Positions 32,301 through 38,370 of a DNA stretch of 64,000 nt are shown here, piece after piece (position 1 is the first letter of the stretch; each line of letters starts with the position of its first letter). The notes under the pieces were generated by a model. That model worked only from the letters and a program-made list of their open reading frames with translations. It searched no databases and was not told the DNA's origin. Position numbers and translations under genes: made by a program. Origin of the DNA: Eupeodes corollae (taxonomy: Eukaryota > Arthropoda > Insecta > Diptera > Syrphidae); assembly GCF_945859685.1 (NCBI RefSeq), contig NC_079147.1, positions 229,768,765 through 229,832,764 of the forward strand, written 5' to 3'.

Positions 32301-34750
32301 ACGCATAAAGATGAGCAAACGCTCGATTGCCGCGTTTCTCAACAGTTTTGTTACAAATCGTGTTTATAAAAATAGAAGATGTCCAATTTGTGAAGATTTT
32401 CGAAAATTGTATAGATTTAGTAAAACAGGTGTGCAATTATTGACAGAGGAGTTTTTGGGCCCAATCTGGAAACACGCCGTGGTGCTTTGACTCATCAAGA
32501 AAACAATGAACTGCAACTGATTGGATCATACTCCCATAACCTTCTGAAGAAATAGAAGAAGCGCAAAGGTTATGGAGCAGTAAGTATGAGTTTCCTTATG
32601 CCATTGTTGACCTGGATTATACACATGTGCGTATAAGGAAACCACCCTATCACCACGAGGAGTACGTCAACCGAAAAGGATACTACTCAATAAATGTACA
32701 GGCTAAGTGAAACGTGGATGAAAAATTTACAAGCATTGAAGTTTGCTGGCCAGGATCAGTCCACGACTCACGTATTTTGATAATATGAATAATAATTCTT
32801 CAGCAATATTACTGGGCGATGAGGGGTATGGAATAACGCCTTGGTTAATGACATCATTTAAACAAACAAGTAACGAAACTTTCATTAGTTTCAGTTTTTT
32901 TACTAAGATAGTCACCAAAATTGTTTATAATTACACTTTCATTCTCGCTTTCAGAAGACAATTATCCTTCTTGACTCGACTGACCGCACAGAAACTACTG
33001 TTTTAACTAGTGCAAGTGCATACAAAGAGCTTCGTTCTCATATCACTGAGTCAGAACTATAGAGTGAACTCGTTTTTTTGCATATGAAACTGAGCCCGAG
33101 TCCGCTCGATCGATCTCACATGTGAGTTCAAGCTCGTCAGCTCTGACTCTGAGAACTTTTTCATTTTTTAGCATATGACCCAATATCTCGCGTGGTGTGG
33201 CTTCCAAGATCGTGCCATTTAATACCGATGGACTATTTTTTGTCGGGTTATGTGCAGTCACTCGTCTACGTAGATAAGCCTGAGACGATTGGCGCTTTGG
33301 AAGAGAATATTCGTTGTGGTCAAAAATTGTGTCATTTGTCTGAAATTTATTCGAGTTAGTCACTTACTCGAAATCATTTAAAGCAAAATGACAAACTCTT
33401 ATTTTTATAATAAAGCCTTGCGACTACACTAAGTTATATGCGTTTTGTTTCTTCTTAAAAACCACACCTCTAAAAAGACACACTTTATGTCGAAGAACCA
33501 AAAACTTAAGATAACAAGGGACACATTTATTGTAAAATAGATGCTTTTCTTTTTCAAAATTGCGAATTTTGCAATTGCATTATTCTGGCACTCACTGATT
33601 TGAAATTCAAATGCAAATAAAATCTACTTACTGCCATATAAGCTGCGCAACCTGCTGACCTCGTATTCGCTTTCGAGTCAACCAATCGACCACTTATACC
33701 AAAATCACAAAGTTTTATATTCCCTCTTTCGTCTATGAGAATATTTGAAGGTTTAACATCTCTATGTATGACGCCGTGTTTCTCTTTGAGATATGAAAGT
33801 GCTTTCACGGTCTGGAATTTAACAAACACAAACAACAATAAAACATTACAGGATACGACTATGGATGGCTGGCTTACCGCAACTGTGACTTTACCAAGAA
33901 TCTTTTCTGGGACGGGTTTCTTTGATAGTTTCAATAACTTATCAAAACACATTGCCATCAATTCCATGCAAATCCATACATCAGGATCACGAACGAAACA
34001 CCCAAGGCACTGAACAATATATTGGCAGTCGTGTGATTTAAGAACTACATCCAGATCCATAAGTATCCGCTTGTTCTCCTCGGTATTGCCTGTTCGCCGC
34101 ATTTGTTTGACAGCAATCACTGTGCCACTTGGAATATGTTGCATCTTAACTACATGACCACTCGTCCCATTCCCCAGATCACCGATGTGCTTTAAGTCTT
34201 GAATATCAGTTTTGTAAGACTGATTATTTATTGTGAGAATTCCAGTTTGTTTCATGATTTTTTTGAGTTTTTTGTCTGTTTCCGTTTCGGCTGCGGGATG
34301 CTGGGCTACAACTGGCAGGTTCAGTGATTTCCTTGGTCGAACGGGTGTCGTTTCCACTGTAGATATAAAACAAAAAAGAAATATCAATCAAAAACTGAAG
34401 AGACTTGCACTGTCAGTGCGACATGTATGGTAGGTGCACGGCTAAAGGAGTCTCAATAGTTCTGCATTATTACAAGACTTCAATTTTCATTCCTCTTTGT
34501 TTTGCGATATTGAATAGATTTATTTAAAAATGCACTCTACGAGTAAACTACGTTCTTTTTTGCAAATAAAAACAAAATAAGATTTAATTAAGATTTGGTA
34601 TTCCTTACAATGTTGCGGGCGGGTCGGCAGTGTCTGTCGAGGAGAGGCAGACATTTGAGTTGGAAATACCATACGTGAATCATTTTCGGCTTGCAGTCGT
34701 TCTTCTAGCGTTTGTAATTTAATGCCAATTGTGTCTATAGAACTAGACAT
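11256..34750 (-). CDS. hep: Hemipterous (MKK7-type JNK kinase kinase), 10 exons
   Basis: Dual-specificity MAP kinase kinase that activates JNK (Basket) by phosphorylating its activation loop; cytoplasmic, acting in the JNK cascade. CDS joins 34750-34609, 34356-33878, 33811-33632, 26754-26540, 26476-26333, 21112-20676, 20615-20337, 20252-19824, 11885-11459 and 11394-11256: 2871 nt, 956 aa, all GT-AG, all phases consistent. The kinase domain spans about residues 102-362: glycine loop GNGTSG at 109-114, catalytic K131, HRD aspartate D225, DFG aspartate D243, and activation-loop S253 and T257 in SKANT, the MKK7-type phosphosites. A ~590-residue tail rich in Ser, Thr, Pro and Asn carries short blocks shared with the fly protein. 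The start is chosen because the first residues (MSSSIDTIGIKLQTLEERLQ) resemble the fly N-terminus. Introns 3, 5 and 8 are 5-8 kb and full of transposons. No disabling change is seen, so it is probably functional. Confidence 0.96.
11459..11885 (-). CDS. hep: hep exon 9
   Basis: Residues 769-910. Starts GWFNSLAGAMKRQFSSY and includes SPHILTGIDRRHRSPDPPPR and LLLRKNLIELSGQPPGSP, the longest conserved tail blocks. The acceptor TTTTGTAG lies at 11887-11886. Reading upstream of it gives only intron sequence. Confidence 0.95.
12110..12330 (+). mobile_element. RTE retroelement, 5'-end fragment
   Basis: Matches the 5' region of the RTE element at 47733-50697 in opposite orientation: CTCCCCGCGGTGAAC, then TCAACTGGAGATTGG, CGAGAGAG and AGGTTGAAC(A/T)ACTTAGTGA in the same order. 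Unusual for a non-LTR element, the 5' end rather than the 3' end survives, so deletion rather than 5' truncation made it. It lies in hep intron 8. Confidence 0.8.
12331..12834. other. Intronic sequence without recognised features
   Basis: AT-rich part of hep intron 8. I see no ORF, TIR or repeat shared with the rest of the window. Confidence 0.5.
12835..13214. mobile_element. MITE with CTACGTAG-bearing TIRs
   Basis: Left end GGGCGCATTTATAAAGCTAG...GACTACGTAGT and right end (inverted) GGTCTCATTCACAAAACTAG...GGCTACGTAGT form imperfect inverted repeats of about 40 bp around the palindrome CTACGTAG. No coding capacity and no clear target duplication. Superfamily not assignable from this copy. 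Confidence 0.7.
13431..13982 (-). mobile_element. DD41D mariner (rosa-like), internally deleted
   Basis: Inverted ends AAGGGCGATTTTTT (left) and AAAGGTGATTTTTTAGCTAT (right, inverted) with TA at each border. The minus-strand frame gives IVFSDEAHFCLNGHVNKQN (about 13800), then a deletion, then DGATCHTARATMDFL (about 13725) and NWPPRSCDLTPLYYFLWGYV. From the second catalytic D to the last there are 41 intervening residues, with the last D changed to Y (LTPLY). This matches the DD41D group of IS630-Tc1-mariner. Non-functional. Confidence 0.87.
14060..14480 (-). pseudogene. Tc1-like transposase remnant
   Basis: The minus strand reads MDRIVYLNALNQNLGKSIES (about 14310-14255), then a tandem duplication, then HNPDLNLTENLWEILNHLEQ (about 14140-14080), the last with the final catalytic glutamate of Tc1-type (DD34E) enzymes. 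Frames are broken and the N-terminal half is missing. Confidence 0.8.
14169..14240. repeat. 36-bp tandem duplication
   Basis: Two adjacent copies of AAAGCACTCATTGATGACAG...TTAAATGTCC with about two differences, inside the Tc1 remnant. A local duplication that arose after the element died. Confidence 0.9.
14656..15384. repeat. Non-autonomous repeat family A, copy 2
   Basis: Begins CGTTTTGCTAGCGAGTTTGC like copy 1 (1560) and ends in CGCTTCGCCGCGAATTCGTT...GAATTGAAAAT. It is longer because it contains extra sequence near 14945-15115 and an RTE tail insertion at 15268-15308. Spans part of hep intron 8. Confidence 0.65.
15268..15308 (+). mobile_element. RTE 3'-end stub with (AAGT) tail
   Basis: GACTGTAGCGCCACCTTAAG followed by TAAGTA equals the 3' terminus of the RTE element at 47733-50697 (read on minus). 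It is an extreme 5'-truncated insertion of about 40 bp. TATTTTCGCTT repeats on both sides (near 15252 and 15308) and may mark the target duplication. Confidence 0.75.
15385..15769. other. Unassigned sequence with an 79-codon ORF
   Basis: The + ORF 15522-15761 includes GPTHDLFCLKNTLLVNIIE and MIPYKCFEQQFYLYF. No family is recognised. It sits between transposons in hep intron 8 and may be a transposon relic. Confidence 0.3.
15770..16860 (+). pseudogene. Tc1-like transposase, degenerate
   Basis: Fragments in order: RLLQNQLRQSTRTQVSDQTN (about 16075), NWTMDNWR (about 16235), KRVRVWRRVGGRLSYPF (16320), SSVIVWARISLLARTKMI (16400), FVLKQDNARPHTACITQTV (16540) and NPDLNPIEHLWDQLKRSM (16640). QDN holds the second catalytic D and NPIEHLW the E. 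Frameshifts occur near 16240 and 16630. The E-region tail runs to KKK near 16840. I could not fix the terminal repeats. Confidence 0.86.
16861..17268. other. Intronic sequence without recognised features
   Basis: AT-rich hep intron 8 sequence between two Tc1-like elements. No ORF or shared repeat seen. Confidence 0.5.
17271..18800 (+). mobile_element. Tc1-like element with IR/DR ends
   Basis: Outer ends CAGTAGTTGGCATTAATATT and (inverted) CACTAGTCGGCATAAGTATT, each followed by TTGACGAAA, with TA borders (17269-17270, 18801-18802). A second, inner copy of the motif (TGGCATAAGTATTT) lies ~175-190 bp inside each end (17452; 18588 inverted). The transposase starts at 17559 with MVKTVELSLVIRS and the HTH MAVKDIANEFNVSRQTVNYH, then VLWTDESYFEYNSSKNKFF (17969), MFWGCVAYNGLG and NIENVWSLLKR (18348). 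Stops and frameshifts (17803, 18075, 18229 and others) inactivate it. Confidence 0.92.
18803..19517. other. Intronic sequence
   Basis: Mostly AT-rich. An inverted pair GACCGCTTTATAT/ATACAAAGCGGTC lies near 19168 and 19222. A motif TACACTCTTGGCCAAAACTC (18932) resembles a Tc1-type terminus, but no partner end was found. Confidence 0.4.
19518..19602 (-). other. hep: Candidate alternative terminal exon of hep
   Basis: A GC-richer block in an AT-rich intron, 220 bp past hep exon 8. If spliced to exon 8 at AAG/GT (19604-19602), codons continue GMPLIMENDISQMDATATAA and end LALY with TAG at 19520-19518. Another frame is open longer (RRYAINNGKRYKPNGRHGYG... to 19482). The acceptor lacks a good pyrimidine tract. 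It could instead be the remains of an inserted element. A shorter hep isoform ending here is a hypothesis only. Confidence 0.25.
19824..20252 (-). CDS. hep: hep exon 8
   Basis: Residues 626-768. Starts LQRFYHQQNQYREKE, a conserved block, then a serine-rich stretch. Ends AFREDN plus G with donor GTAAGT. It joins to exon 9 across 7.9 kb. Confidence 0.91.
20337..20615 (-). CDS. hep: hep exon 7
   Basis: Residues 533-625. Starts GQSIMRNLTTSPFSQK, a conserved tail block, and ends at GNQSPI. The intron between exons 6 and 7 is 60 bp, AT-rich, with a TATA dinucleotide run. Confidence 0.92.
20676..21112 (-). CDS. hep: hep exon 6, tail with polythreonine run
   Basis: Residues 387-532. Low-complexity Ser/Thr/Asn sequence, with a run of threonines encoded by an ACA repeat (20917-20940 as GTT on +), then the blocks YRKSPFMQRK and KESMFSSI shared with the fly protein. 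The trinucleotide run is a likely site of length polymorphism. Confidence 0.92.
21113..21739. other. hep intron 5, 5' third
   Basis: Very AT-rich, no feature recognised beyond the exon 6 acceptor TTTCAG at 21118-21113. Confidence 0.45.
21740..22150 (+). repeat. Non-coding repeat family B, copy 2
   Basis: Aligns with 40165-40500: ATTGACTGGAAAGTTAGTCA vs GTTGACTGGAAAGTAAGTCA, then GTCAAAA, TTCAACT, TTTATTATTTTCTG and CAATATTTCTTTACAATACA in the same order. The piece TTTCTGCACAA-TTCATTTA is tandemly repeated three times here (21914-21980) but not in the other copy. Confidence 0.65.
22885..22980 (-). mobile_element. SINE 3'-tail fragment
   Basis: GCCTAGTGACTTACAACTCT and CAACCATTCCTGTGTGCGAG, then GGAAGGGAC are the inverted tail of the SINE at 41764-42090. 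The tRNA-related head is missing. Confidence 0.8.
23272..23312. mobile_element. Solo end of a DD41D-type element
   Basis: AAAGGGTGATTGTTTAACTA followed by TTATCTTTTTGG matches the termini of the element at 13431-13982 (AAAGGTGATTTTTTAGCTAT, then TATCTTTTTG inverted). No partner end or transposase is seen nearby. Confidence 0.6.
23510..25150 (-). pseudogene. Jockey-type non-LTR retroelement, RT to C-terminus
   Basis: Minus strand, 5'-truncated near 25150. RT blocks in order: FVQPISKKGESPSPSNYRPI (about 24940), FGFRTNRSTGDLIVHLTEQ (about 24760), ISKAFDRVWHEALLSKIRAF (about 24660, other frame), INVGVPQGSVLSPTPFLIFI (about 24500), then HCFADDSTLS, with the catalytic FADD at about 24415. The C-terminus (PNLEYNSHIWAGAPATYL, then MWNALPHSVFP) lies at 24030-23600. 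Stops and frame changes occur near 24720, 24240 and 23840. The 3' end is near 23510. Located in hep intron 5. Confidence 0.88.
25151..26332. other. hep intron 5, 3' part
   Basis: AT-rich with A runs, especially 25860-26230. No ORF or repeat shared with other parts of the window was recognised. Confidence 0.45.
26333..26476 (-). CDS. hep: hep exon 5, end of kinase domain
   Basis: Residues 339-386 plus two bases. LTKNHQERPKYPELLEQPFI contains the invariant C-lobe arginine and is the docking-type end of MAP2K kinases. It is followed by WFRSVVENSG, which leads into the tail. Donor GTAAGC, and the CA-rich end joins to exon 6 as an arginine codon. Confidence 0.94.
26540..26754 (-). CDS. hep: hep exon 4, kinase C-lobe
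   Basis: Residues 268-338 plus two bases. Begins PERIDPKKPKYD, followed by ADVWSLGITLVELATARSPY and the C-lobe helices. The acceptor is TTTTCAG. It lies 6.9 kb from exon 3 across a transposon-filled intron. The reading frame exists only here and is not in any long open frame. Confidence 0.95.
26990..27400 (+). pseudogene. MADF-domain remnant
   Basis: Around 27208-27350 the + strand reads FT*EETNQLIEKYE, then WRTTDKLFRDKNKKKGNI, NRIGGTVL. This resembles the first half of a MADF (Myb/SANT-like) DNA-binding domain, found in host regulators and in the accessory protein of PIF/Harbinger transposons. Stops follow quickly. The upstream CTCGAGAGCGATCTCGCAAG and CTCGCAAGTGAACAC repeats recall the subterminal region of the Harbinger copy at 32125-33181. 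Confidence 0.5.
27401..28236. other. Unassigned intronic sequence
   Basis: From about 27660 to 28230 the composition is less AT-rich, and a motif string near 28190 (CGACCTCTTTTCTTCGCAAA) leads straight into the LOA-like RT fragment, so this is probably an untranslated or gag-region remnant of a retroelement. No readable frame. Confidence 0.35.
28237..29095 (+). pseudogene. LOA/I-group reverse transcriptase, C-terminal remnant
   Basis: Frames give NALDRLILWADRCGLGVNPH, then KTDLVLFSTRYKIPFVKGIQ, KYLGLVLDKKLNWK (28447-28490), GLQLRIMHWLYT (28562), LACLCIYKQM-like sequence and LDIFSKQIASSSAIRLKASS (28770). This is the thumb and connection region after the RT catalytic core. It resembles LOA/I-clade elements, which carry RNase H after this point, but no RNase H motif is readable. 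Frameshifted at 28521 and 28650. Confidence 0.75.
29110..29790 (+). pseudogene. RTE retroelement, RT fragment
   Basis: Matches the RTE at 47733-50697 in the opposite orientation: NYRKISVLNIFSAVICERLS (29150), FRPEKSTVDQIFTLRQILKK (29250), KKGSRQGDAL (29415), LLAYADEIDIIGRTQRK (29530; YADD altered to YADE), VKDFVYLNSAIS (29740). Several stops and small deletions. Cut at about 29790 by a Jockey-like insertion; the 3' part resumes at 31283. Confidence 0.87.
29795..31280 (-). pseudogene. Jockey-like retroelement nested in the RTE copy
   Basis: Minus strand: LDEYFSPGPDGVSSSILRKC (about 30965), PVHKEDPKNEIMNYQPIA (30815), then FSQAFDKLFHKTLLLKL (30640), VVNSGVPQGSNLGPILFVLF (30500) and LIYADDIKI (30405), i.e. 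RT with an intact YADD. One frame break lies at about 30760. A degraded C-terminal segment runs to about 29870. The element separates two parts of one RTE copy, so it is the younger insertion. Confidence 0.85.
31283..31445 (+). pseudogene. RTE retroelement, 3' ORF end
   Basis: LYRDVDLARRINVQGL, WLGHVEHMETNDPTRLQF matches the RTE C-terminal region (compare QRLRWLGHVERMD at about 48000-47965 minus). It continues the fragment 29110-29790 after the nested element, with some sequence lost between. Confidence 0.82.
31446..31924. other. Unassigned intronic sequence
   Basis: AT-rich hep intron 3 sequence. No gene or repeat recognised. Confidence 0.45.
31925..33368 (-). pseudogene. Unidentified coding sequence split by Harbinger
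   Basis: Minus strand 33339-33182 reads TNDTIFDHNEYSLPKRQSSQ, YLRRRVTAHNPTKN, VLNGTILEATPREI. It then meets the transposon. Removing the element and one AAT target copy continues the same frame (LGSPKVSFNK, 32121-32090). Further on, NHYFGIELAHLEFLFRNIHY (another frame) and VTAVIKTLSEEVLPDPPII plus stop (31999-31941) follow, with an AATAAA just after. The 5' edge has GTAAGT, CTAAC and TTTCAG within 28 bp (33367-33340). I do not recognise the family. Either a gene nested in hep intron 3 and broken by the insertion, or a retrocopy. Confidence 0.5.
32125..33181 (+). mobile_element. PIF/Harbinger DNA transposon, defective
   Basis: Ends GGGTGATATGC and (inverted) GGGTCATATGC, flanked by the 3-bp duplication AAT (32122-32124, 33182-33184), which is diagnostic for Harbinger. 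The + strand transposase remains: RLWSSKYEFPYAIVDLDYTH (32570; first catalytic D in DLDYTHV), EEYVNRKGYYSINVQA (32660), VCWPGSVHDSRI (32740) and LLGDEGYGITPWLMT (32810; second D). The final E region is missing. Stops and frameshifts are scattered. Subterminal GATCGATCTC repeats lie at both ends. Confidence 0.92.
33632..33811 (-). CDS. hep: hep exon 3, catalytic and activation loops
   Basis: Residues 208-267: IHRDVKPSN catalytic loop (D225), DFG (D243), the SKANT activation segment (S253, T257) and the start of the P+1 loop. It ends exactly after the alanine codon GCA before a GTAAGT donor, and the next exon opens with PER, completing the APE motif. Confidence 0.97.
33878..34356 (-). CDS. hep: hep exon 2, N-lobe of kinase
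   Basis: Residues 48-207. Holds the glycine loop (109-114), the ATP-anchoring lysine K131 in VIAVK, the following helix with E140/E141, and the hinge around MELM (178-181). Donor GTAAGC. Intron 2 is only 66 bp, and reading through it gives a misleading longer ORF. Confidence 0.96.
34609..34750 (-). CDS. hep: hep exon 1, start codon
   Basis: Encodes residues 1-47 and the first base of codon 48. ATG at 34750-34748 is preceded by AA in a fair start context. The segment is leucine/glutamate-rich and could form a short coiled coil. The donor is GTAAGG. Intron 1 is 252 bp. Confidence 0.92.
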
Positions 34751-36219
34751 TTCTTAGATGCTTTTGCAATTGTTTTTAATTTATTTGAACCTAAATTTAT
34801 TTTGCAAACACACAGTAGATATATTCTTCACAAAAAGAAAATATAGCAAAACCACACCACACTGAACTGAGAGAAATATTTCTTTCTTTCCTCCACTTCT
34901 CCACATCTCCACTCAATCAACATTTGTGGAGACCAAAAATGTTTGAAGTTTATTGTAAGTGATGCCAATCAGCAATGTTTATACCCTTGAGAAGCTTTGT
35001 GCTATGTAGTTAAACGATGCAACTTTCTCTAACAAAACAATACATTTTGTACATCACACTTAAAAAAGACCTTAGGTACGAGCAATACTAAGCCTTGTGT
35101 GAATGATAGAATCAATAGTAGTTATTCTTTGGAAAAAATGCATACGGGTAGCATTGTTTCTATATGAACAATAGTTTTGACAGGTGTCAACAACATTTGA
35201 AGAAGTTTGTTTTCTATAAAAGAATTTCTATCTATCTTAAGGAACACCAAATTTGTACGACTACTTTGGGCCAGCTTCACGGACGCTCACCCGTAATATT
35301 TGTGTTCCCAGAGTTTTAAAATGCTATCAGGACTTTCACCCGAATAAGATTTCACCTCGCTTTACAGATGACAGTTCGAAAAATAGGTGTGTTCAGAAAA
35401 TATGTAGCTCTTAATAAATGTTCTCATCTCTGTGATGGAAACTAATAATTCAATCTGAATAAAAAGTGCAACATAAATTAAATTTTCCAATTTTCTTTTG
35501 AATTTATGACCATTTAGTTCAGTAATAAGACTTTTAATCCTTCTCCAATCAATTTATTTTAAAATAAAAAACTTTTTAAGTAAGCAACAATACAAAATTT
35601 CACTCTTTGTTTTTAAGCATTTTTGTTTTATAAGTCTTTATTGTCGGTAGAGTTGGATAAGCACAATCATTAGTTGTGGATATATTTGAGTGAGAACTTT
35701 GTTTACACTGGTCTATTTTGCCAACACTGAATGAATAACTATAAACAAGCTAAAACAACAATTATTAAATAATTGTTAATTATAAACAATTTCGTCAAAA
35801 AACTTAACCTCAAAAATTTAAGTAAAATTGTAAGTTGTCAAATGTGTGACATTTCACCCGAATTAAATTCTCATAAAAAGGTGATTTTTTCGAACATACA
35901 TTTTTTTTCGGGAAAAGAAAAAGGGATTTTTTTTCGGGCGGAGTGACGTTCGAGTGAAATTCAAAGAGTCAAACTATTAATCGTGGAATATCGAAGGGTT
36001 ACGTCTTATTCCATGGACTAAGGTCAAAATGTTATGAATAAAACAAATTCCCACTAAGTGACGTTTATTAAGTTAAACCATTTTTATTTAGTGAAGGAAT
36101 AAGATCCAAATGTGTCATATTTATTCCAAAAATAAAAAAAAAAAAACAAGTAAAGTTTGCCAATTTAATGTTGTTATAATATGTCCCAGATTTGACGAGT
36201 TCTTAAACCATATCCAACT
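34751..36219. other. hep upstream flank and likely promoter region
   Basis: Sequence 5' of the hep start codon. I cannot place a transcription start or a convincing core promoter. Near 35845-35965 is a degenerate inverted arrangement (TTTCACCCGAAT... GAGTGAAATTC) that may be a MITE relic. Confidence 0.35.
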
Positions 36220-36220
36220 A

Positions 36221-36640
36221 TGGACAATCAGCCACCAAACAACAAAAAAGAAATTAAGTATGATCCAGTGCAAGTGCTAAGCGAGGAGGATTTCAGCAAA
36301 AAAAATGTAGGTTCCCCAAGGAAATTATAAGGACATTTTTTGCCGTTGTTGAAGATGACCTAAATGTTGTCACAAGAAGGGGACAGAAAACAGACACAAT
36401 ACAACAATTGAAAAATAATAATAATTTTGACAGAAACACGAGTTTTCTTAGGTGTGATTACAAATTATCACAATTTGCTGTCAAAACCCATTCGAAAAAA
36501 TCCCAATCCTTGATGGAAATTTCAAGTTGCCAAACAGGAATCGTATTTATTGTAATAGATTTTCTTAAGGAATTTTTGGTAAACGTCACTTTACTATTCC
36601 ACGGACATTTTGGTTTTATTCATGGAAGATTTTAACTGAC
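36221..36640 (+). pseudogene. Possible Harbinger transposase N-terminal remnant
   Basis: Reads MDNQPPNNKKEIKYDPVQVL, SEEDFSKKN, then in another frame FPKEIIRTFFAVVEDDLNVV, TRRGQKTDTIQQL (36315-36410). The second block resembles the segment before the catalytic core of HARBI1-type transposases. It then decays. No termini found. Confidence 0.4.
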
Positions 36641-36727
36641 AGCTTAACTTAACCAAGATGAAGCCGTAGCTAAAGCGTGTTTGTGTTTCCCTTGTTTAGT
36701 AAACTCGCGGAATAAAGGTGGAATAAT

Positions 36728-37011
36728 GGCCCAACTATAATAGACTTAACCGAAAGTAAGCTAATGGCAAAACCGAACGAAAAGTTATCAGAAGTTATCG
36801 TCAAAACAAAAAGTAACCATAATGGATTCAAGTAACCTAATCAAATTTGACATTTGCTTAAGCTCGAGCCATTAAAATGGTTCTTGTGTAATTGCGCGAA
36901 ATTTAACGAAACTAAGCAGAACGTCTATTATGGTTAGTGACATATAAGGCTGCGTATTGGTTCGTCCCCTTAAGCTGGCTTAAGCTCGGTTAGATCTATA
37001 ATAGTTGGGCC
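36728..37011. mobile_element. MITE family C, copy 1
   Basis: Ends GGCCCAACTATAATAGACTT (left) and, inverted, GGCCCAACTATTATAGATCT (right), followed inside by TAACCGA on both sides. 284 bp, no ORF. Shares its 16-bp terminus with the element at 38062-38370. Confidence 0.82.
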
Positions 37012-37179
37012 TTAAGAATTTTTACATAATAATTGTAGAAAATGTAGTATGGAATCTATTAAAATCATTCACTTATAAATCTACCAGTCGCAGAGCTGCA
37101 TGAAAAGTAGAGCGAACATTTTCGTTTTCTAATTTTCTATTTTATTTTGTATTGGATTTTTCATATATAAAATGTAAAA

Positions 37180-37482
37180 GTAGTACCCGTGGGCCGTGGC
37201 ATGATAGTTAGTGCGATGGGTTGTCATTCCAGAGGTCTTGGGTCCGATCCCTGCCTATGCCATCTAAAGTTTTTGTTCATGGGTACTGCTTTTTACGAGG
37301 AATTGGCTAATTCTCCAAAAGTATTTCTTGTCATGAAAAAGTGGTTTCTCAAATTAGCCGTTCGGCTTAAAACTGTAGGTTCCCTCCATCCCTGACAACA
37401 GTACTCGCACACAGGAATGGTTGAGGGTTGTAAGTCACTAGGCCCTAGTTCCCAACGAATTGGTGCGCCACTCAATTTATAT
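37180..37482 (+). mobile_element. tRNA-derived SINE, complete copy
   Basis: Head GTACCCGTGGGCCGTGGCAT..., A-box-like TGGCATGATAG, B-box-like GGGTCCGATCC (37248), then the family body (CTTGTCATGAAAAAGTGGTT, GGAATGGTTGAGGGTTGTAA) and tail GCGCCACTCAA. Same order and similar length as 41764-42090. Confidence 0.88.
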
Positions 37483-37848
37483 TATTTATCATTAAATTGT
37501 AAAACACTTGGTGGGATTTTGTTATACTGATTAAAAATTTACAAGATTTTAAAGCTGCGCATTTTATATTTTGGGCATTTAGTTTTGTCGATTTAAAAAT
37601 TTTAAAGAATAGATGGATATGGCCGAAGTGTATGACTTTCTTGACATTTACTCGTATATACATATGTGAATAGTATTCATACAGCCAGGTTCAAGATTTT
37701 TGAAACAATATAATAACTTAATAAAAACAGAATCATATTTTTTTATTTAATTATTTATAAAAAAGAGTAACTTTAATTACTTACTTTTTATTTTACTTAA
37801 ACTAATAAATATTAAAACAATACGAGTGACAATGAACTTAACTGAACT

Positions 37849-38061
37849 GGCATAAGCAAACATAAGCTTATGCCAAAAACCCAACGAAAATTCACTTAAG
37901 TTTGTGAATTTACGCGGATAGCCATAATGCAATTTTGTTCACGTATCTACATGTCAGATTTTACTTATGCGGCGAGCGACTAGGATCGCTCTTGCTTAAG
38001 TTAACGAAACTGATAAAATTGAACGAAACGGAGCTAGACTCCATTATGTTCACTCGTATTG
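37849..38061. repeat. MITE family C, partial tandem unit
   Basis: 213 bp that repeat as 38079-38302 (both start GGCATAAGCAAACATA and end CACTCGTATTGA) with scattered differences. It lacks the GGCCCAACTATAATAG terminus and lies directly before the complete copy. Upstream, CAATACGAGTG (37818) is the inverted unit end. Confidence 0.8.
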
Positions 38062-38370
38062 AAGGCCCAACTATAATAGGCATAAGCAAACATACGCTTA
38101 TGTCAAAAACTCAACGATAATTCACTAAAGTTTGCGAAATTACTGCATAGCCATAATGCAATTTTGCTCACGTATCTAAATCTCAGATTTTACTTATGCG
38201 GCGAGCGACTGGGATCGCTCTTGCTTAAGTGTGCTTAAGTTAACGAAACTGAGAAAAAATGAACGAAACGGAGCTAGACTCCATTATGTTCACTCGTATT
38301 GAGATTCTTTGTATTCGCACGTTTACTTATGCGCGCATATGCTAGCTTATGCCTATTATAGTTGGGCCTT
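38062..38370. mobile_element. MITE family C, complete copy with perfect 25-bp TIRs
   Basis: The left 25 bp (AAGGCCCAACTATAATAGGC plus ATAAG) is the exact reverse complement of the right 25 bp (38346-38370). 309 bp, no ORF. A ten-base duplication (GTGCTTAAGT) occurs inside relative to the adjacent unit. Superfamily not assigned: no clear target duplication. Confidence 0.88.

Noticed and set aside
37189..37395. + strand ORF of 68 codons
   Set aside because: Chance frame across a SINE copy. The same type of frame is seen at 41752-41973.
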